Positions 9,662 to 17,336 of a DNA stretch of 40,513 nt are shown piece after piece. A program made the position numbers and the translations under genes. This DNA is from Dehalobacter sp. GTDB taxonomy: Bacteria; Bacillota; Desulfitobacteriia; Desulfitobacteriales; Syntrophobotulaceae. Position 1 is the first letter of the stretch, and every line of letters starts with the position of its first letter. Location of the stretch: positions 1-40,513 of the forward strand of contig JAMPIU010000056.1 of assembly GCA_023667845.1 (NCBI GenBank), given 5' to 3'. Below the pieces are notes generated by a model. It was not told the origin of the DNA, searched no databases, and saw only the letters and a list, made by a program, of their open reading frames with translations.

Positions 9662-10861
9662 TTGAAAAAAAAATTCTTGGGCATAATTCTGAGTCTGCTG
9701 ACCATGATACTGACAGCAGGCAGTCCTCTATATGCCCAAAATACCAGGTTATCCGGAGAAATGATCGTAGAGACGTCCAATTTATCCAGCGGAAAGTGGA
9801 CGCTTCCATATGTAACAGCGCATTCGGCAGTGCTGCTTGATGCGGAAACAGGAGAGCTGCTATATGACAGAGATGGGAATGTCCAACGGCCGCCCGCCAG
9901 CACCACCAAGATTATGACTGCAATCCTGGCTCTGGAGCTGACAGAACCTGAGGAGATAACCACGGTCAGTGAGAAAGCCGGCAATGTTGGGGAATCTTCT
10001 ATCTATCTGGACAAGGGAGACAAGATTAAGATTGGAGAATTGCTGGAAGGGGCGCTCTTAAGCTCCGGCAATGATGCGTGTGTCGCGCTCGCTGAAAATA
10101 CCGCGGGAAGCCAGGATGAGTTCATCCGGCTGATGAATCAGAAAGCAGCCTCGCTGGGCGCTTATAACACAAACTTTGTCAATCCAAACGGTCTTCCCGA
10201 TCCAAATCATTATTCCACGGCGTTTGACCTGGCTCTCATCACCAGATATGCGATGAATAACCCTCAATTTGCCGAAATCGTAAGCCAAAAATATTCAGTT
10301 ATTAACTTTGAGGAACCGCGTAAGTCTCAAAATGCCAAAAACACCAATAAACTTCTGTGGAATTACCCTTTGGCGGACGGTGTAAAAACGGGAACGACCA
10401 ACGCAGCTGGGAAATGCCTAGTCGCTTCAGCCAGTAAAGACGGACGGAGACTGATCTGCGTTGTGCTGAATGCCCCGGATCGTTTCGGAGATGCCCAAAG
10501 ACTTCTGCAATGGGGCTTTGATTATACCGGAATCATTGAAATCGGAAAAAAAGGGGACGTTGCAGGCAACTTTCCGATTTCAGATACGGAAATTCCTCTG
10601 GTTCTAGGCGAAGATATCCGGCTCTGTCTTGAAAAAGACACGATCAAAGGCCTTAAAATGCAGATAAACCGAAGGACGGAAATTGACTATCCAATTAAAG
10701 AAGGAGAAATTCTGGGTTATTATCAAATTTATGCAGAGGACAAGCTTCTTAAAGAAGTACCGCTCCTGGCACAGCATGATGGGGAAAACCCAGGTAATCT
10801 TCCCGGAAGAGTCCGAATCTTTGTGGACGATTTACTGGATTTCTTTGCTAAGAAAGGATAA
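9662..10861 (+). CDS. dacF: D-alanyl-D-alanine carboxypeptidase (DacF/PBP5 family, S11)
   Basis: Penicillin-binding serine carboxypeptidase that trims the terminal D-Ala of peptidoglycan stem peptides outside the membrane. Encodes 399 residues. A signal peptide (KKK followed by a hydrophobic stretch ending near LYA, 25) leads into the S11 domain with STTK (80-83), SGN (about 135) and KTGTT (K242); a beta-rich C-terminal PBP5_C-type domain follows. The best start is TTG 9662 (AAGGGGTGG ribosome site at 9648-9656); GTG 9653 is possible but lies inside that site. It sits 22 bases after ylxY. In B. subtilis dacF is a forespore gene elsewhere on the chromosome; its position here, between ylxY and mlpA, suggests a role in spore cortex or peptidoglycan remodelling, which is inference. 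Confidence 0.88.
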   Translation: MKKKFLGIILSLLTMILTAGSPLYAQNTRLSGEMIVETSNLSSGKWTLPYVTAHSAVLLDAETGELLYDRDGNVQRPPASTTKIMTAILALELTEPEEITTVSEKAGNVGESSIYLDKGDKIKIGELLEGALLSSGNDACVALAENTAGSQDEFIRLMNQKAASLGAYNTNFVNPNGLPDPNHYSTAFDLALITRYAMNNPQFAEIVSQKYSVINFEEPRKSQNAKNTNKLLWNYPLADGVKTGTTNAAGKCLVASASKDGRRLICVVLNAPDRFGDAQRLLQWGFDYTGIIEIGKKGDVAGNFPISDTEIPLVLGEDIRLCLEKDTIKGLKMQINRRTEIDYPIKEGEILGYYQIYAEDKLLKEVPLLAQHDGENPGNLPGRVRIFVDDLLDFFAKKG

Positions 10862-10902
10862 ACTAAATAGAGCGTTATCAAAGTGCTTAAGGGGGAAGAT
10901 CA

Positions 10903-12171
10903 TTGCATCGAAAACACGTATTGCCTAACGGAGTTCGAATCATCACCGAAGAGATCGATTATGTCCGTTCCGTGGCAATTGGGATCTGGGTCGGAACAGG
11001 ATCTCGCAACGAAACGGAAGGGTATGAAGGTATTTCTCATTTCATTGAACATATGTTTTTCAAAGGAACCGGAAAACGGAGTGCCCGTCAGCTCGCAGAA
11101 TCTCTGGAAGCAGTCGGCGGCCAGATTAATGCGTTTACGACCAAGGAGCTTACTTGTTATTATGCCAAAGTACTTGATGAGGACCTCTCACTGGCGATTG
11201 ATGTCTTAAGTGATATGTTTTTTAACTCTCTTTTTGATCCGAAGGAGATGGATAAAGAAAAAAATGTTGTCATTGAAGAAATTAAAATGTATCAGGATTC
11301 TCCGGATGAGCTGATCCATGATCTCTTTTCCCAGTATGTCTGGCATAAAGACCCACTGGGCAAACCCATCCTTGGTATGGAAGAAACCATACACGATTTA
11401 AGCAGCGAAAAGGTTTCTCATTACCTGGAGACACGCTATACACCGGACCAGGTCGTCATTGCGGTAGCCGGAAAGATTAAGCATGAGGATATCATCCGCC
11501 AGCTGGCCATGTTCGGTGAATTCCAGAGACAAAGAACAGATTCCATCAAGGAAAACCCTCAAGGGACGACCTTCAGAAAAGCGATTGGCAAGGATACCGA
11601 GCAGATGCACCTGATCGTGGGGGTGCCGGGGCTCGGACAGGATCATGAGGATATCTATGTGATGCATGTGATCAACAGCATCCTAGGTGGAGGGCTTAGT
11701 TCACGTCTTTTTCAGGAAATCAGGGAACAGAGAGGCCTGGCTTATTCCGTCTATTCCTATCACTCCACCTATGTCGATATCGGTCTGTTTGCGGTGTATG
11801 CAGGCACGAGCCCTGGGAATACGGATGAAGTCATCAAATGTATCCTCGATGAATTGAATAAATTAAAAAAAGAAGGATTAACTGAAGAGGAGCTCATGAA
11901 AACAAAAGCCCAGATCAAGGGCAACCTTTATCTGGGACTGGAATCTGTCAGCAGCAGAATGAGCAGACTCGGCAAAACAGAGCTGTCTTTTGGTGAAGTA
12001 AAAACACCGGAAGAGGCAGTTGAAAAACTGGAAAAGGTCACCACGGCCGATGTCACGAGAGTGATGGAGCGTCTCTGGCAGAAAGACAAAATCAGCATCC
12101 TCACGTTGGGACAAAAGGATTATAATACAGATTTCGACAGGATGATTGAGGAAGCTTTTGCGGAAATGTGA
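10903..12171 (+). CDS. mlpA: M16 family zinc peptidase, MlpA/YmxG type
   Basis: Cytoplasmic zinc metallopeptidase of the pitrilysin/processing-peptidase family. Encodes 422 residues: an active N-terminal M16 half with the inverted zinc motif HFIEH (His46, Glu49, His50) and the downstream acidic ligand region VIEEIKMYQDSPDE, and an inactive C-terminal half with the family's RGLAYSVYSY segment. The start is TTG 10903, preceded by GGGGGAAG. B. subtilis has its homologue at the same place after pnpA-ylxY, where it is linked to regulation of extracellular protease; the natural substrate is not clear. Length and motifs look intact. Confidence 0.9.
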   Translation: MHRKHVLPNGVRIITEEIDYVRSVAIGIWVGTGSRNETEGYEGISHFIEHMFFKGTGKRSARQLAESLEAVGGQINAFTTKELTCYYAKVLDEDLSLAIDVLSDMFFNSLFDPKEMDKEKNVVIEEIKMYQDSPDELIHDLFSQYVWHKDPLGKPILGMEETIHDLSSEKVSHYLETRYTPDQVVIAVAGKIKHEDIIRQLAMFGEFQRQRTDSIKENPQGTTFRKAIGKDTEQMHLIVGVPGLGQDHEDIYVMHVINSILGGGLSSRLFQEIREQRGLAYSVYSYHSTYVDIGLFAVYAGTSPGNTDEVIKCILDELNKLKKEGLTEEELMKTKAQIKGNLYLGLESVSSRMSRLGKTELSFGEVKTPEEAVEKLEKVTTADVTRVMERLWQKDKISILTLGQKDYNTDFDRMIEEAFAEM

Positions 12172-12212
12172 TGCAATAAAGGCAAAGAAAAATGAGGAGG
12201 AAGAGGAAAACG

Positions 12213-12677
12213 ATGCTGGAAGAGAGGATCCGAGTCAAGATAAAGAAGATTTCGGACGGAGATGCGGATAGATCCAATGTACCTTTTTATGCAACGACAG
12301 GAGCCGCAGGCGCAGACCTGTTTGCTTCCCTGGACCAGGACATGGTTGTGAGGCCAGGGGAAAGGGTCCGTGTTCCTACCGGAATAGCCATAGAGCTGCC
12401 AGACCCGCAGGTGGCAGCATTTGTGTTTGCACGCAGCGGTCTGGCAGATAAAAAAGGGCTTGCTTTAAGCAACGGGGTTGGTGTGATTGATTCGGATTTC
12501 CGAGGAGAAATCAAAGTACTGATGATCAATCTCGGAAATGAAGACGTTGTCGTCAGCAATGGTGATCGCATTGCCCAGATTGCGTTTATGCCTGTTTGCC
12601 GGGCCATTTTTACAGAGGTTGACGATCTGGGTGACACGCTTAGGGGCGAAGGTGGATTTGGATCGACTGGCTTATAG
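12213..12677 (+). CDS. dut: Deoxyuridine 5'-triphosphate nucleotidohydrolase (dUTPase)
   Basis: Hydrolyses dUTP to dUMP and pyrophosphate, keeping uracil out of DNA and feeding thymidylate synthesis. Encodes 154 residues, a trimeric dUTPase with all five motifs: AGADL, RSGLA, GVIDSDFRGE (catalytic Asp), GDRIAQI and RGEGGFGSTG. I chose ATG 12213, preceded by a purine-rich GAGGAGGAAGAGG, rather than the in-frame ATG 12192, which lies within that ribosome site. It ends the collinear block; the next gene is on the other strand with a 23-base convergent gap and no evident terminator. Confidence 0.94.
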   Translation: MLEERIRVKIKKISDGDADRSNVPFYATTGAAGADLFASLDQDMVVRPGERVRVPTGIAIELPDPQVAAFVFARSGLADKKGLALSNGVGVIDSDFRGEIKVLMINLGNEDVVVSNGDRIAQIAFMPVCRAIFTEVDDLGDTLRGEGGFGSTGL

Positions 12678-12700
12678 AAAGTCAGTTAAGCTGATTCATT

Positions 12701-13912
12701 TTATTGTCCAAGTCTTTTCGGCCTTTTCAAAAAGAAAGTTAAAAAGACTGCTAACAAACATAGGATACACGAAATGGTAAACGCAAGCGAATAGCTTTTC
12801 GTGGCATCAGCAATTCGAGCGGCCATCAGGGGGCCAAAGACACCTCCGACGCCCCAGGCAGTAAAGACAAAACCGTAATTCACACCGGCATGTTTTGTGC
12901 CGAAATAATCATAGGTTGCTGATGGGAAGAGCGAAAGCAAAGAACCGTAGCCTAATCCTGCAATCGCTGCACCCAACGCAATTAATGCCGGAGTATTGTA
13001 AGTGCTGAAAGCAAGCATGTTGAGCGCCTGGATCAGGAAGAAAATACGCATCGACCAAGAACGCCCGATTTTATCGGAGAGCCAGCCGGCAATAACCCTG
13101 CCGGAGGCATTAAAAACGGCCAGCAAAGCGACCATCGCGTACCCCCAGGAAATACCGGCCTGCGTTTTGGCAATTGAAGAAAGCTGGCTGATAATCATCA
13201 GCCCGGCGCTGGCTCCTGCCGCATACATCACCCAAAGCAGATAGAATTCCCGTCTTATAAGCATTTGCCGCCAGTTTAGGCCTCCTGTCGAGGCAGTAGC
13301 CGCTGAAGGGGAAGCCGTGCTGCTCTGAGATTGACCGCTTAGAGTGGAAGGGACAGTCAGTACCTGGGCAAGCAAAACAATAATCAGTAAGAACAGGATC
13401 CCTTCAATACGGAAGGTGTTCTCTATGCCAAACTTTCTGAGTAAAGCATTGGTTAATGGTGCGATATAAAGAGAAGCCAAACCAAAGCCGGCAACAACGA
13501 CACCCGAGATCAGACCTTTTTTCTCTGGGGGAAACCATTTGACTGCGGCAGGTGTCGCAGCCGAGTATCCGAGCCCGATCCCCATCCCGGCAATTAAACC
13601 GAAAGTAACGATCAGCATGGTCAGTGAGTGCGTAAAGCTGCTCAGGATTAAACCACTGCCTGCCATGATTCCGCCAAAGGCAGCAATCCAGCGGGGGCCG
13701 TACCGGTCTTGAAGATATCCGCCGGGAACCATCATCAAGGCAAACACTGCGCAAGCGACCATATACGGAACAGAAGCCGCAGTTTTAGTCCAGTGAGCCT
13801 GCTCAATCAGGGCAGCTGCAAAAACGCTCCAGGTATACAGAACGCCAAGAGCCAAATTAATGCCGGTTCCGGCCAAAGTAACTGTCCAACCTTGTCTCAC
13901 TCTGTTCATCAT
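12701..13912 (-). CDS. MFS transporter, oxalate/formate antiporter (OFA) family
   Basis: Inner-membrane transporter of 403 residues with about 12 hydrophobic segments in two halves, split by a hydrophilic Ser/Ala-rich loop near residue 200. The first segment GINLALGVLYTWSVFAAAL is the hallmark of the OFA subfamily; a GGYLQDRYGPR loop between helices 2 and 3 matches the MFS signature. Substrate is unknown: family members exchange oxalate/formate or carry monocarboxylates. Start is ATG 13912 or the adjacent ATG 13909; GGAAG lies just upstream. It is the only opposite-strand gene inside an otherwise collinear conserved block and separates dut from ymxH, so it is probably a later insertion. Confidence 0.88.
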   Translation of the reverse strand: MMNRVRQGWTVTLAGTGINLALGVLYTWSVFAAALIEQAHWTKTAASVPYMVACAVFALMMVPGGYLQDRYGPRWIAAFGGIMAGSGLILSSFTHSLTMLIVTFGLIAGMGIGLGYSAATPAAVKWFPPEKKGLISGVVVAGFGLASLYIAPLTNALLRKFGIENTFRIEGILFLLIIVLLAQVLTVPSTLSGQSQSSTASPSAATASTGGLNWRQMLIRREFYLLWVMYAAGASAGLMIISQLSSIAKTQAGISWGYAMVALLAVFNASGRVIAGWLSDKIGRSWSMRIFFLIQALNMLAFSTYNTPALIALGAAIAGLGYGSLLSLFPSATYDYFGTKHAGVNYGFVFTAWGVGGVFGPLMAARIADATKSYSLAFTISCILCLLAVFLTFFLKRPKRLGQ

Positions 13913-14121
13913 TATCTTCCTTTCTTTATCTGTCCGTCGATCCTGATGGAATCCGGCCAGTGTTATCTTTTAGGTATCTTATCAGAAAAGAGATCAAAGG
14001 TTTGTGATTCTGACTGCAAAAGCAGTATTCAGCACGTCAACGGAAGATAATAAAGCGTTACCCGTTTACGGAAGAATAATGCCGTTTTTTCCCTCATAGA
14101 TATGCTTAGGGGGGATTCCTA

Positions 14122-14145
14122 ATGAAAGCCCTGAAGCGTTTATGA
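14122..14145 (+). CDS. Possible 7-codon leader peptide
   Basis: ATG 14122 follows a strong AGGGGGG site (14110-14116) and encodes MKALKRL, then TGA that overlaps the ATG of the next gene (ATGA at 14142). That next gene has no ribosome site of its own, so this mini-ORF could couple its translation. It may also be chance; no expression evidence is possible here. Confidence 0.3.
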   Translation: MKALKRL

Positions 14146-14456
14146 GTATTCTATATAGTGTTCTGCTGGCGCTCGGGATTGCCGTATCATTGAGAACCAG
14201 AGTAAAAGTCATGATGTGGAGGTCTCCTGAGGCACCTAATCGTTTGGCCAAAGCCATTACCCAGCTGGTCGGGACTGCGGGTGGAATTTATATTTCTTTG
14301 GAACTGCTACTGACTTTTCTAGGAATACCAGAAAACATCTGGAATCCCTCATCGGTTTATTTTATAAAGCCACTGGCTGTTTTTTCGCTGATCATTGCGA
14401 TACTGCAGCCCTATGGTCAAAAAATATGGGAAACGGTCCGGGGCAGGAGTGTGTAA
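14142..14456 (+). CDS. Small hypothetical membrane protein
   Basis: I do not recognise this 104-residue protein. It has three hydrophobic segments, at about 1-18, 40-62 and 75-92, with a basic loop (SLRTRVKVMMWRSPEAPNR) between the first two, so it is probably an integral membrane protein. Its ATG overlaps the stop of a possible 7-codon leader. It precedes ymxH by one base, so both are likely co-transcribed. It lies between the OFA transporter and the dap/dpa genes. A sporulation role is plausible from the neighbours only. Confidence 0.6.
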   Translation: MSILYSVLLALGIAVSLRTRVKVMMWRSPEAPNRLAKAITQLVGTAGGIYISLELLLTFLGIPENIWNPSSVYFIKPLAVFSLIIAILQPYGQKIWETVRGRSV

Positions 14457-14457
14457 G

Positions 14458-14709
14458 ATGCTTTTAAGTGAACTGTCAGGAAAAGAGATTATTAATCTTC
14501 ATGATGGCGCGAAGCTCGGTTCAATTGGCGAGAGTGATATTAAAATTAGCCCCGAAGGAAAAATCGAGGCAATCATCATCGATTCAAGAGCGGGATACGG
14601 AAGGTTTTTTAATAAGAACAGTGAAAAAGAAGGCGGGTATGTGGTCGTCCCTTGGAAAGCCATTAAAAAAGTAGGCAGTGAAGTGATCATCGTAGATATC
14701 GATATGTAG
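14458..14709 (+). CDS. ymxH: YlmC/YmxH family PRC-barrel protein
   Basis: Small (83 residues) PRC-barrel-like protein. MLLSELSGKEIINLHDGAKL followed by GKIEAIIIDSRAG and VVVPWKAIKKVG is the typical YlmC/YmxH pattern found next to sporulation genes in Firmicutes. Biochemical function is unknown. ATG 14458 was chosen (GGCAGGAG upstream); a longer in-frame start at 14395 overlaps the preceding gene. In B. subtilis ymxH lies between mlpA and the dipicolinate synthase genes, as here except for the inserted transporter and dapB. Confidence 0.88.
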   Translation: MLLSELSGKEIINLHDGAKLGSIGESDIKISPEGKIEAIIIDSRAGYGRFFNKNSEKEGGYVVVPWKAIKKVGSEVIIVDIDM

Positions 14710-14711
14710 GT

Positions 14712-14740
14712 TTGACAGGTTTCTATTGATATAATAGAAT
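14712..14740 (+). promoter_or_regulatory. Vegetative promoter of dapB
   Basis: TTGACA (14712-14717), 17-base spacer, TAGAAT (14735-14740). This predicts a transcript start near 14747, so the dapB mRNA begins a few bases before the hairpin listed next. Confidence 0.7.
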
Positions 14741-14752
14741 AAGAAGTGTATT

Positions 14753-14784
14753 AAACCCCGAAAGGCTTCTGGCGCGGGGTTTTG
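14753..14784 (+). terminator. Terminator-like hairpin at the very 5' end of the dapB transcript
   Basis: AAACCCCG (14753-14760) pairs with CGGGGTTT (14775-14782), followed by only a short T-tract. It is placed 13-42 bases after the -10 box, so it either ends read-through from ymxH or acts as a 5' stabilising or attenuating hairpin for dapB. Confidence 0.55.
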
Positions 14785-14810
14785 CGTTATCGTATTCAGG
14801 AGGGGTATAT

Positions 14811-15614
14811 TTGGACAAAATACGCGTATTTGTTGCCGGAGCATGTGGCAAAGTGGGCATGGAAACAGTCAGGACAATACGTCTGCAGAACGATATGGAG
14901 CTTGCAGGGGTATCAGATATTCAGAATCAAGGAAAGGATATTGGATTAGTCCTTGGACAGCAGCCATTCGACCTACAGATTTCAGGCCAGATGGAAATAG
15001 AAAAATTAAAAGAACTGCAAGTAGATATTCTCGTTGATTTTACGAATCCCCAATCAGTATTTTCCAATGCCAAAACTGCAATTAAAGCGGGGGTTGTTCC
15101 TGTTATTGGAGCGACTGGGCTGGACGATCATGAAATCAGTGAATTGGAAGATCTGTCCAAAGCGACCGGCACAGGGGTTTTTATTGCACCAAATTTTGCG
15201 CTTGGCGCAATACTGATGATGAAGTTTGCGAAAGAAACCGCAAAATACTTTCATCACGTCGATATTGTTGAATATCATCATGATCAGAAGCTGGATGCAC
15301 CTTCCGGCACTGCTTTGAAAACCGCGGATATGATCTCTGAGATCCGGGAACCAATCATCCAGGGACATCCGAACGAATATGAGAAAATACCTGGTGCGCG
15401 GGGCGGAGACCTGAATGGCATTCACATCCATTCCATCCGTTTACCGGGACTGATCGCCCATCAGGAAGTTATTTTTGGAGGATCCGGACAGACGCTTACG
15501 ATCCGTCATGACGCGTATACACGGGAAACCTACATGCCCGGGGTGATACTGGCCATTCGCAAAGCATATAAGCTGACCGGACTTGTTGTCGGACTGGAGA
15601 ATTTCCTGGATTAG
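14811..15614 (+). CDS. dapB: 4-hydroxy-tetrahydrodipicolinate reductase
   Basis: NAD(P)H-dependent reductase that converts the DapA product to tetrahydrodipicolinate on the way to diaminopimelate and lysine. Encodes 267 residues. The Rossmann motif is GACGKVG (10-16); the active-site segment EYHHDQKLDAPSGTA (from about 154) has the His pair, Lys and the DAPSGTA substrate loop. The start is TTG 14811 with AGGAGGGG at 14799. It directly precedes dpaA, so the enzyme that drains dihydrodipicolinate to lysine and the enzyme that oxidises it to dipicolinate are neighbours. It has its own vegetative-type promoter. Confidence 0.96.
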   Translation: MDKIRVFVAGACGKVGMETVRTIRLQNDMELAGVSDIQNQGKDIGLVLGQQPFDLQISGQMEIEKLKELQVDILVDFTNPQSVFSNAKTAIKAGVVPVIGATGLDDHEISELEDLSKATGTGVFIAPNFALGAILMMKFAKETAKYFHHVDIVEYHHDQKLDAPSGTALKTADMISEIREPIIQGHPNEYEKIPGARGGDLNGIHIHSIRLPGLIAHQEVIFGGSGQTLTIRHDAYTRETYMPGVILAIRKAYKLTGLVVGLENFLD

Positions 15615-15645
15615 GTTAAGCACCGCGTTTCTCGGCTGCTCATAT

Positions 15646-15677
15646 ACTGGATAGTAGTTAACTGGACACTATCCAGT
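15646..15677 (+). promoter_or_regulatory. Inverted repeat abutting the dpaA ribosome site
   Basis: ACTGGATAGT (15646-15655) and ACTATCCAGT (15668-15677) are perfect 10-base arms around a 12-base loop; the right arm ends one base before AAGGAGG. It could be an operator or an mRNA hairpin that controls dpaA translation. A CATATACTG sequence overlapping the left arm resembles a mother-cell sigma (SigE/SigK) -10 box, without a clear -35. Confidence 0.6.
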
Positions 15678-15691
15678 AAGGAGGCATAAAC

Positions 15692-16639
15692 ATGAATGCG
15701 GTACTTGAAGGAGTTCGCCTGGCAGTAATCGGCGGGGATGACAGAGAAATATTTCTTGTCCCTGAGCTGCAAAAGTGTGGTGCGAAGATCATCGGGCTCG
15801 GTCTGGAAAAGTCTCCGCTTGGAGACAGCATTGAACATGCCAAATCTTTTACCGAGGTTATTGCTAAAGCAGATGCGCTTATCTTGCCAATGTTTGGTAC
15901 AGATGCACGGGGCCTGATCAAGGCAAAGTATTCCAGCTACCCGATCATCTTGAATAATGAAGTTCTGGAATCGATTCCACCCGGTGTTCCACTGTTTATA
16001 GGCTGGGCCCGTCCTGCTCTGATCAGTGCAGCCCAGAAGATGAACATAGACCTTGTAGAAATTGCCAACCGTGATGAGATTGTCATCTTGAATTCGATAC
16101 CTTCAGCCGAGGGGGCGGTTCAGATGGCAATGGAGGCTACCAATATCACCCTTCACGGTAGTGAAAGCTTTGTTTTAGGGTTTGGCCGCTGCGGCATGAC
16201 GCTGGTCAATTTGTTGAAGGGAATGGGAGCTAGGGTTACATGCGTTGCCCGTAAGCCGGCAGATTTGGCCCGGGCATCAGAAATGGGCGTGCATGTTGCC
16301 AGTTTTGCTGATCTTGAGAAGGAAATCAGCAGGGCGGAAATCGTATTCAACACTGTGCCTGCTCTGGTTCTCGGCAAAGAAGTCTTAAACAAAATGTCTC
16401 AGGATACCGTCATTATTGATATCGCCTCTATTCCGGGGGGAACAGACTTTGAATATGCTCAGATGCTTGGCATTAGGGCGCAGCTTGCCCCTGGCCTCCC
16501 AGGCATTGTGGCACCCAGAACCGCCGGAAAAATGCTGGCAAAACTTTATCCATCTCTGATTCTTGAGCACCTTGTACCTGCTGCAGATGCAGCCACTGCA
16601 GCTGCAGTCCGGAAGGGGGTGCCCAAAAATGAGATTTGA
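15692..16639 (+). CDS. dpaA: Dipicolinate synthase subunit A
   Basis: Mother-cell enzyme that oxidises dihydrodipicolinate to dipicolinic acid, the Ca chelator of the spore core; it works with DpaB. Encodes 315 residues. The N-terminal part (VRLAVIGGDDREIFLVPEL) and the Rossmann NAD(P)-binding segment VLGFGRCGMTLVNLLKGMG (about 160-180) are family features, as is ASIPGGTDF with GLPGIVAPRTAGKML near the C-terminus. ATG 15692 follows AAGGAGG at 15678. It overlaps dpaB by 11 bases. Presence strongly implies an endospore former. Confidence 0.95.
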   Translation: MNAVLEGVRLAVIGGDDREIFLVPELQKCGAKIIGLGLEKSPLGDSIEHAKSFTEVIAKADALILPMFGTDARGLIKAKYSSYPIILNNEVLESIPPGVPLFIGWARPALISAAQKMNIDLVEIANRDEIVILNSIPSAEGAVQMAMEATNITLHGSESFVLGFGRCGMTLVNLLKGMGARVTCVARKPADLARASEMGVHVASFADLEKEISRAEIVFNTVPALVLGKEVLNKMSQDTVIIDIASIPGGTDFEYAQMLGIRAQLAPGLPGIVAPRTAGKMLAKLYPSLILEHLVPAADAATAAAVRKGVPKNEI

Positions 16640-17225
16640 AAAGTTGCACATCGGTTTTGCGCTGACCGGTTCCCATTGTACCCTTGGCCGTGTCATGGGG
16701 GTGATCAGGCAGCTTGTCGAAGAAGGAGCAGATATAACGCCGATTGTTTCGGAGTCCGTTAATACAGTGGATACGAGATTTGGAAAAGCAGCGTACTGGA
16801 AATCCAGTCTGAAAGAGATTACCGGGAAAGACCCGATCAGAACTATCCCGGAAGCAGAACCAATCGGTCCGGGCAAGCTTTTTGACTGTATAGTTATTGC
16901 GCCCTGTACCGGGAATACACTTGCCAAACTCGCCAACGGTATCACCGATACACCCGTCTTAATGGCTACCAAAGCGCATTTGCGCAACTTAGGTCCTGTG
17001 GTAATCGCTATATCCACAAATGACGGGTTAGGGGTTAACGCCAAGAATATCGGAGCCTTACTCTTAGCCAAGAATATCTACCTGGTGCCTTTTGGTCAGG
17101 ACAGCCCGCTCAAAAAAACCAATTCACTAGTTGCCCAGATGGATAAAATACCGGACACAATACTGCTGGCCTGCCAGGGAAAACAAATTGAACCGCTCCT
17201 GGTAGAAATTACTTCTTATGAGTAG
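16629..17225 (+). CDS. dpaB: Dipicolinate synthase subunit B
   Basis: Flavoprotein-fold partner of DpaA in dipicolinate synthesis. Encodes 198 residues, the family length. FALTGSHCTLGRV at the start and APCTGNTLAKLANGITDTPV (from about 95) are the flavodoxin/Dfp-type nucleotide-binding segments, followed by MATKAHLRN. ATG 16629 was chosen because GGAAGGGGGTG lies just upstream and it gives the 11-base overlap with dpaA typical of this gene pair; an in-frame codon at 16563 lies well inside dpaA. The 111-base gap before asd is AT-rich and has a TATACT box (17262) without a good -35. Confidence 0.94.
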   Translation: MRFEKLHIGFALTGSHCTLGRVMGVIRQLVEEGADITPIVSESVNTVDTRFGKAAYWKSSLKEITGKDPIRTIPEAEPIGPGKLFDCIVIAPCTGNTLAKLANGITDTPVLMATKAHLRNLGPVVIAISTNDGLGVNAKNIGALLLAKNIYLVPFGQDSPLKKTNSLVAQMDKIPDTILLACQGKQIEPLLVEITSYE

Positions 17226-17336
17226 CCAAAATATTTAGTATCCTATGAGAGAATAATGATTTATACTATATTAATACTTAGTTGTTGAAAGTGAATTGTC
17301 AGAATTATTGAATATCCATGTTTAAGGAGGATCTCA

